A stretch of 64,000 bases of DNA from JBGSPQ01 sp041738505 (GTDB lineage Bacteria; Patescibacteriota; Gracilibacteria; UBA1369), in the NCBI GenBank assembly GCA_041738505.1, contig JBGSPQ010000010.1:1-64000 (forward strand). Reading direction: 5' to 3'. The notes under the pieces are model-generated. The model was not told the DNA's origin. It searched no databases and was given only the letters and a program-made list of their open reading frames with translations. The translations under genes were made by a program, and so were the position numbers. Of this stretch, positions 61,958 to 64,000 are shown piece by piece; the stretch's first letter is position 1; each line of letters begins with the position of its first letter.

Positions 61958-64000
61958 ATGATGCAGGGTAAACATTCTGTGCATCTTTTGAATTTTAAGA
62001 AAAAAAGAATTGAAGTCGCCGAAAGAATGTCTGCCGAAGTCAGAAAGTACGGAAGACAAGCGATCGACCTTGAATATGAGCTTGCCGGATTGGATACGTG
62101 TCATTCTTTTCAAAGCGAGGAGATTAAAGAGAGTTGTCTGATTTTGCAGAATTATTGTCAGGCGATAATGGACAAAATCAGTGCGGTATCGGGACTAAAA
62201 AATGTGAAACCAAAAATATATTTGACCAGGTCGATGACAGCCAATGCCTTTGTATGGGCAGAGCATGGGGAGGAAGGAATAAAGGATTTATTGGAATTGG
62301 CACGGGCGGGCAAAGAGGTTGAATTACCGGTTTTTGTTCATGCGGGGCTGGTGCAGTCATTAAGATATGATGATGAGTTGGCCGGAATTTTTGCGCATGA
62401 ATTGACACATTTAATGCAGCCCGCATATAACAGGCAAAATTCGGATCAGGAAAAACAGAGGTTGGAATATGATGCGGATAAAAACGCTCTTCATCTTACC
62501 GATGCCGCCGGCTTTAACCCCCGCGGGTTATTATCATGTTTTGAATCCCACAATAATCGGGATATTGTTTCAAGCCTCGGTATGTCTTCGCATCCCGCAA
62601 CCGAATCAAGAATCACCGAGCTGGAAAAGGAATATCATCGCAAGGATCTGCCATTGATTAACAGTGGTAAAAGCATGAAACATTTGCCGGAGAATATGTC
62701 AGAGGCCGTTAATGCGCTTGAAAAAGCTCAATCGTTAAAAACAAACGATATTGATTTATCAGAATTGGAAAGAAAAGAAAAATTGGATGAATATTTGGAG
62801 CAAAATTCGGGTGCGGATTTGTATTTCAGAAAAGGGTTTAATGGTTCAATTCATTCAATAGCTAACAGCAGATTAATAGAGGAGGCGATTCATCAGGAAC
62901 TGGTGCATGGAACATTGGGACATCGGGCGAGAATGTTAAATGCCTTGAGCTGTTTTTTAGCCGGTTTACAGCTAAAAGCGGTAAATACCGATCCCGATGT
63001 GCGTTACGATTTTGAAAATCCTAAAAGTTACCGGAGTGATATTGGTGCGGTTCCCGATCTTGATGAATATTTTAATGCTCCAAAAGAGGAGAAATATATC
63101 AGTGATTCGGACAATCTTAAAAATTATGAGTTAAACGGAGCCGTTGAAACATTCACAAACCTGGAAGAGGAAATGAAGGCACTGGGTTTGGAAACGGAAA
63201 TTGGCAAATTTCCCAAAACCATTGAAGAGTGGATAAACATGGACAATGAATATACCGACCTTTTTTGGAAGCTGTATGATGAAAATGGAGTTCACGACAA
63301 GAAGCAACGGTTAAACATCTTAATGGGTGTAATGAGGGTTTATATGACAATGCCATCGGTCGAAAAGGTCTGCAAAATCGAAAAGGTGACCCGGTATGTG
63401 ATTAAAAGAAAAGAACCTATCGAACCAAAACCGGAGGGGGTGCTGCAAATGCTCCCTGAAAGGTTGCGCACGCAAAAAAGAAAAAACGATTTGGAAATTG
63501 AGTACGAGGACGTTGAAGTGAAGAAAGAAAAGAAGGAGTCATTATTCAGCTCATACGCGAGCGGATTGAATTTACCTCATGGCATGAGAAAAATAGATTA
63601 TATGGATCAGGCTCCGCTGATAAGGGGTCTGGCCAGGACTCTGCATGATAAATCCATTGATGCATATCGGGAAATTTTGACTCTGGACGGTGTGGGGCAG
63701 GTTGATCCCAAAGTGTTGGAATTCATTTTGCTCAATTTTTATAACAATTCTAACGGAGTCAGTTCAAATCAAGGAGTATTACTGGATGGGTTGGACAATC
63801 CAACAATTACGTTTTTGGATCAGGTGGTGAGGGTTTTGGAGTCAAAAAACCTATGCAGGAGTTTTTCGGATCCCATAATAGGTAATTTCGGTATTCAGAA
63901 TTCGCATGCACAGGCATACATTATGGTGATAGCATTCGGGTTGAAACCAAAAAATGAGCAAGAAAAGGAAATTAGAGAAAACTATCTGAAAAGAGTGATG
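61958..64000 (+). CDS. M48-like zinc metallopeptidase, C-terminus beyond window
   Basis: Open frame from after the TAG (61904) to the window edge; the first ATG is at 61958. The zinc site is HELTH (62396-62410), with the third ligand region EYDADKNAL about 19 residues later and GFNPRGLL beyond, as in M48 peptidases. SHPATESRITELEKEY is also typical of M48. No membrane helix is visible, unlike HtpX. The following ~450 residues have no clear domain. If the TAG is a true stop, this part may be expressed on its own or lost; if not, the full protein exceeds 840 residues. Confidence 0.6.
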   Translation, partial: MMQGKHSVHLLNFKKKRIEVAERMSAEVRKYGRQAIDLEYELAGLDTCHSFQSEEIKESCLILQNYCQAIMDKISAVSGLKNVKPKIYLTRSMTANAFVWAEHGEEGIKDLLELARAGKEVELPVFVHAGLVQSLRYDDELAGIFAHELTHLMQPAYNRQNSDQEKQRLEYDADKNALHLTDAAGFNPRGLLSCFESHNNRDIVSSLGMSSHPATESRITELEKEYHRKDLPLINSGKSMKHLPENMSEAVNALEKAQSLKTNDIDLSELERKEKLDEYLEQNSGADLYFRKGFNGSIHSIANSRLIEEAIHQELVHGTLGHRARMLNALSCFLAGLQLKAVNTDPDVRYDFENPKSYRSDIGAVPDLDEYFNAPKEEKYISDSDNLKNYELNGAVETFTNLEEEMKALGLETEIGKFPKTIEEWINMDNEYTDLFWKLYDENGVHDKKQRLNILMGVMRVYMTMPSVEKVCKIEKVTRYVIKRKEPIEPKPEGVLQMLPERLRTQKRKNDLEIEYEDVEVKKEKKESLFSSYASGLNLPHGMRKIDYMDQAPLIRGLARTLHDKSIDAYREILTLDGVGQVDPKVLEFILLNFYNNSNGVSSNQGVLLDGLDNPTITFLDQVVRVLESKNLCRSFSDPIIGNFGIQNSHAQAYIMVIAFGLKPKNEQEKEIRENYLKRVM

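Overview
The window reads as a chromosome fragment of a Candidate Phyla Radiation (Patescibacteria) bacterium, most likely of the Peregrinibacteria type. The evidence is indirect: genes are short and tightly packed, many small lineage-specific proteins show no recognisable domain, and information-processing genes of ordinary bacterial type sit beside type IV pilus, sortase and peptidoglycan-hydrolase genes. TGA acts as a normal stop (cdaA and the class III aminotransferase both end in TGA inside tight gene junctions), which argues against the recoded Gracilibacteria and Absconditabacteria. Base composition is moderate. Start codons almost never have a Shine-Dalgarno sequence, and promoters often carry an extended -10 of the form TGCTAnAAT.

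Layout. 1-3.3 kb: minor-pilin operon on the minus strand in fimT-pilV-pilW-pilX order, running off the left edge. 3.4-8.3 kb: a GGDEF protein, leuS, a DUF3307 membrane protein and a stand-alone cyclic-nucleotide-binding protein. 8.7-12.9 kb: HNH protein 1, a Gly-rich repeat protein, an envelope-anchored PAS-like protein and a membrane protein. 12.9-15.4 kb: rpsO-pnp with a long intergenic hairpin. 15.5-25.3 kb: hypothetical proteins, tRNA-Gly, a polysaccharide flippase, a C39-like protease, a TMEM43-like protein, a CntK-like racemase paired with a possible HUP-fold protein, and tRNA-Phe. 25.35-26.33 kb: an apparent ~940-nt non-coding RNA gene with its own promoter, a 19-bp terminator stem and an internally duplicated stem domain. 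26.3-31.2 kb: thermonuclease, a CDF-NifX fusion transporter, Nudix and Lon. 31.4-40.4 kb: cupredoxin, cdaA-cdaR, aroD, ychF, a HisA-like protein without its catalytic aspartates, a RelA/SpoT protein with four added transmembrane helices, and a sortase. 40.4-48.8 kb: a lineage-specific three-gene operon with an M15 peptidase, ligA, dnaX and a glycosyltransferase. 49-54.2 kb: HNH protein 2, a CNNM/CorC-type protein, endonuclease IV and PolX. 54.3-58.8 kb: an EF-Tu-like-barrel protein, then an aldehyde dehydrogenase / class III aminotransferase / arginase cassette. 58.8-64 kb: glycosyltransferase, ComF, tRNA-Val, a coiled-coil paralogue, and a HExxH (M48-like) gene interrupted by one in-frame TAG and running off the right edge.

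How the genes work together. Four nucleotide-signalling families occur within 64 kb: GGDEF (c-di-GMP), CdaA/CdaR (c-di-AMP), RelA/SpoT ((p)ppGpp) and a cNMP-binding domain. The surface-directed set (pilins, sortase, flippase, glycosyltransferases, M15 peptidase, C39 protease, cupredoxin) fits an attached, host-dependent lifestyle. The arginase cassette could convert arginine to ornithine and on to glutamate. The strongest candidates for something undescribed are the large RNA, the membrane-anchored RelA/SpoT, and the racemase plus HUP-like pair.
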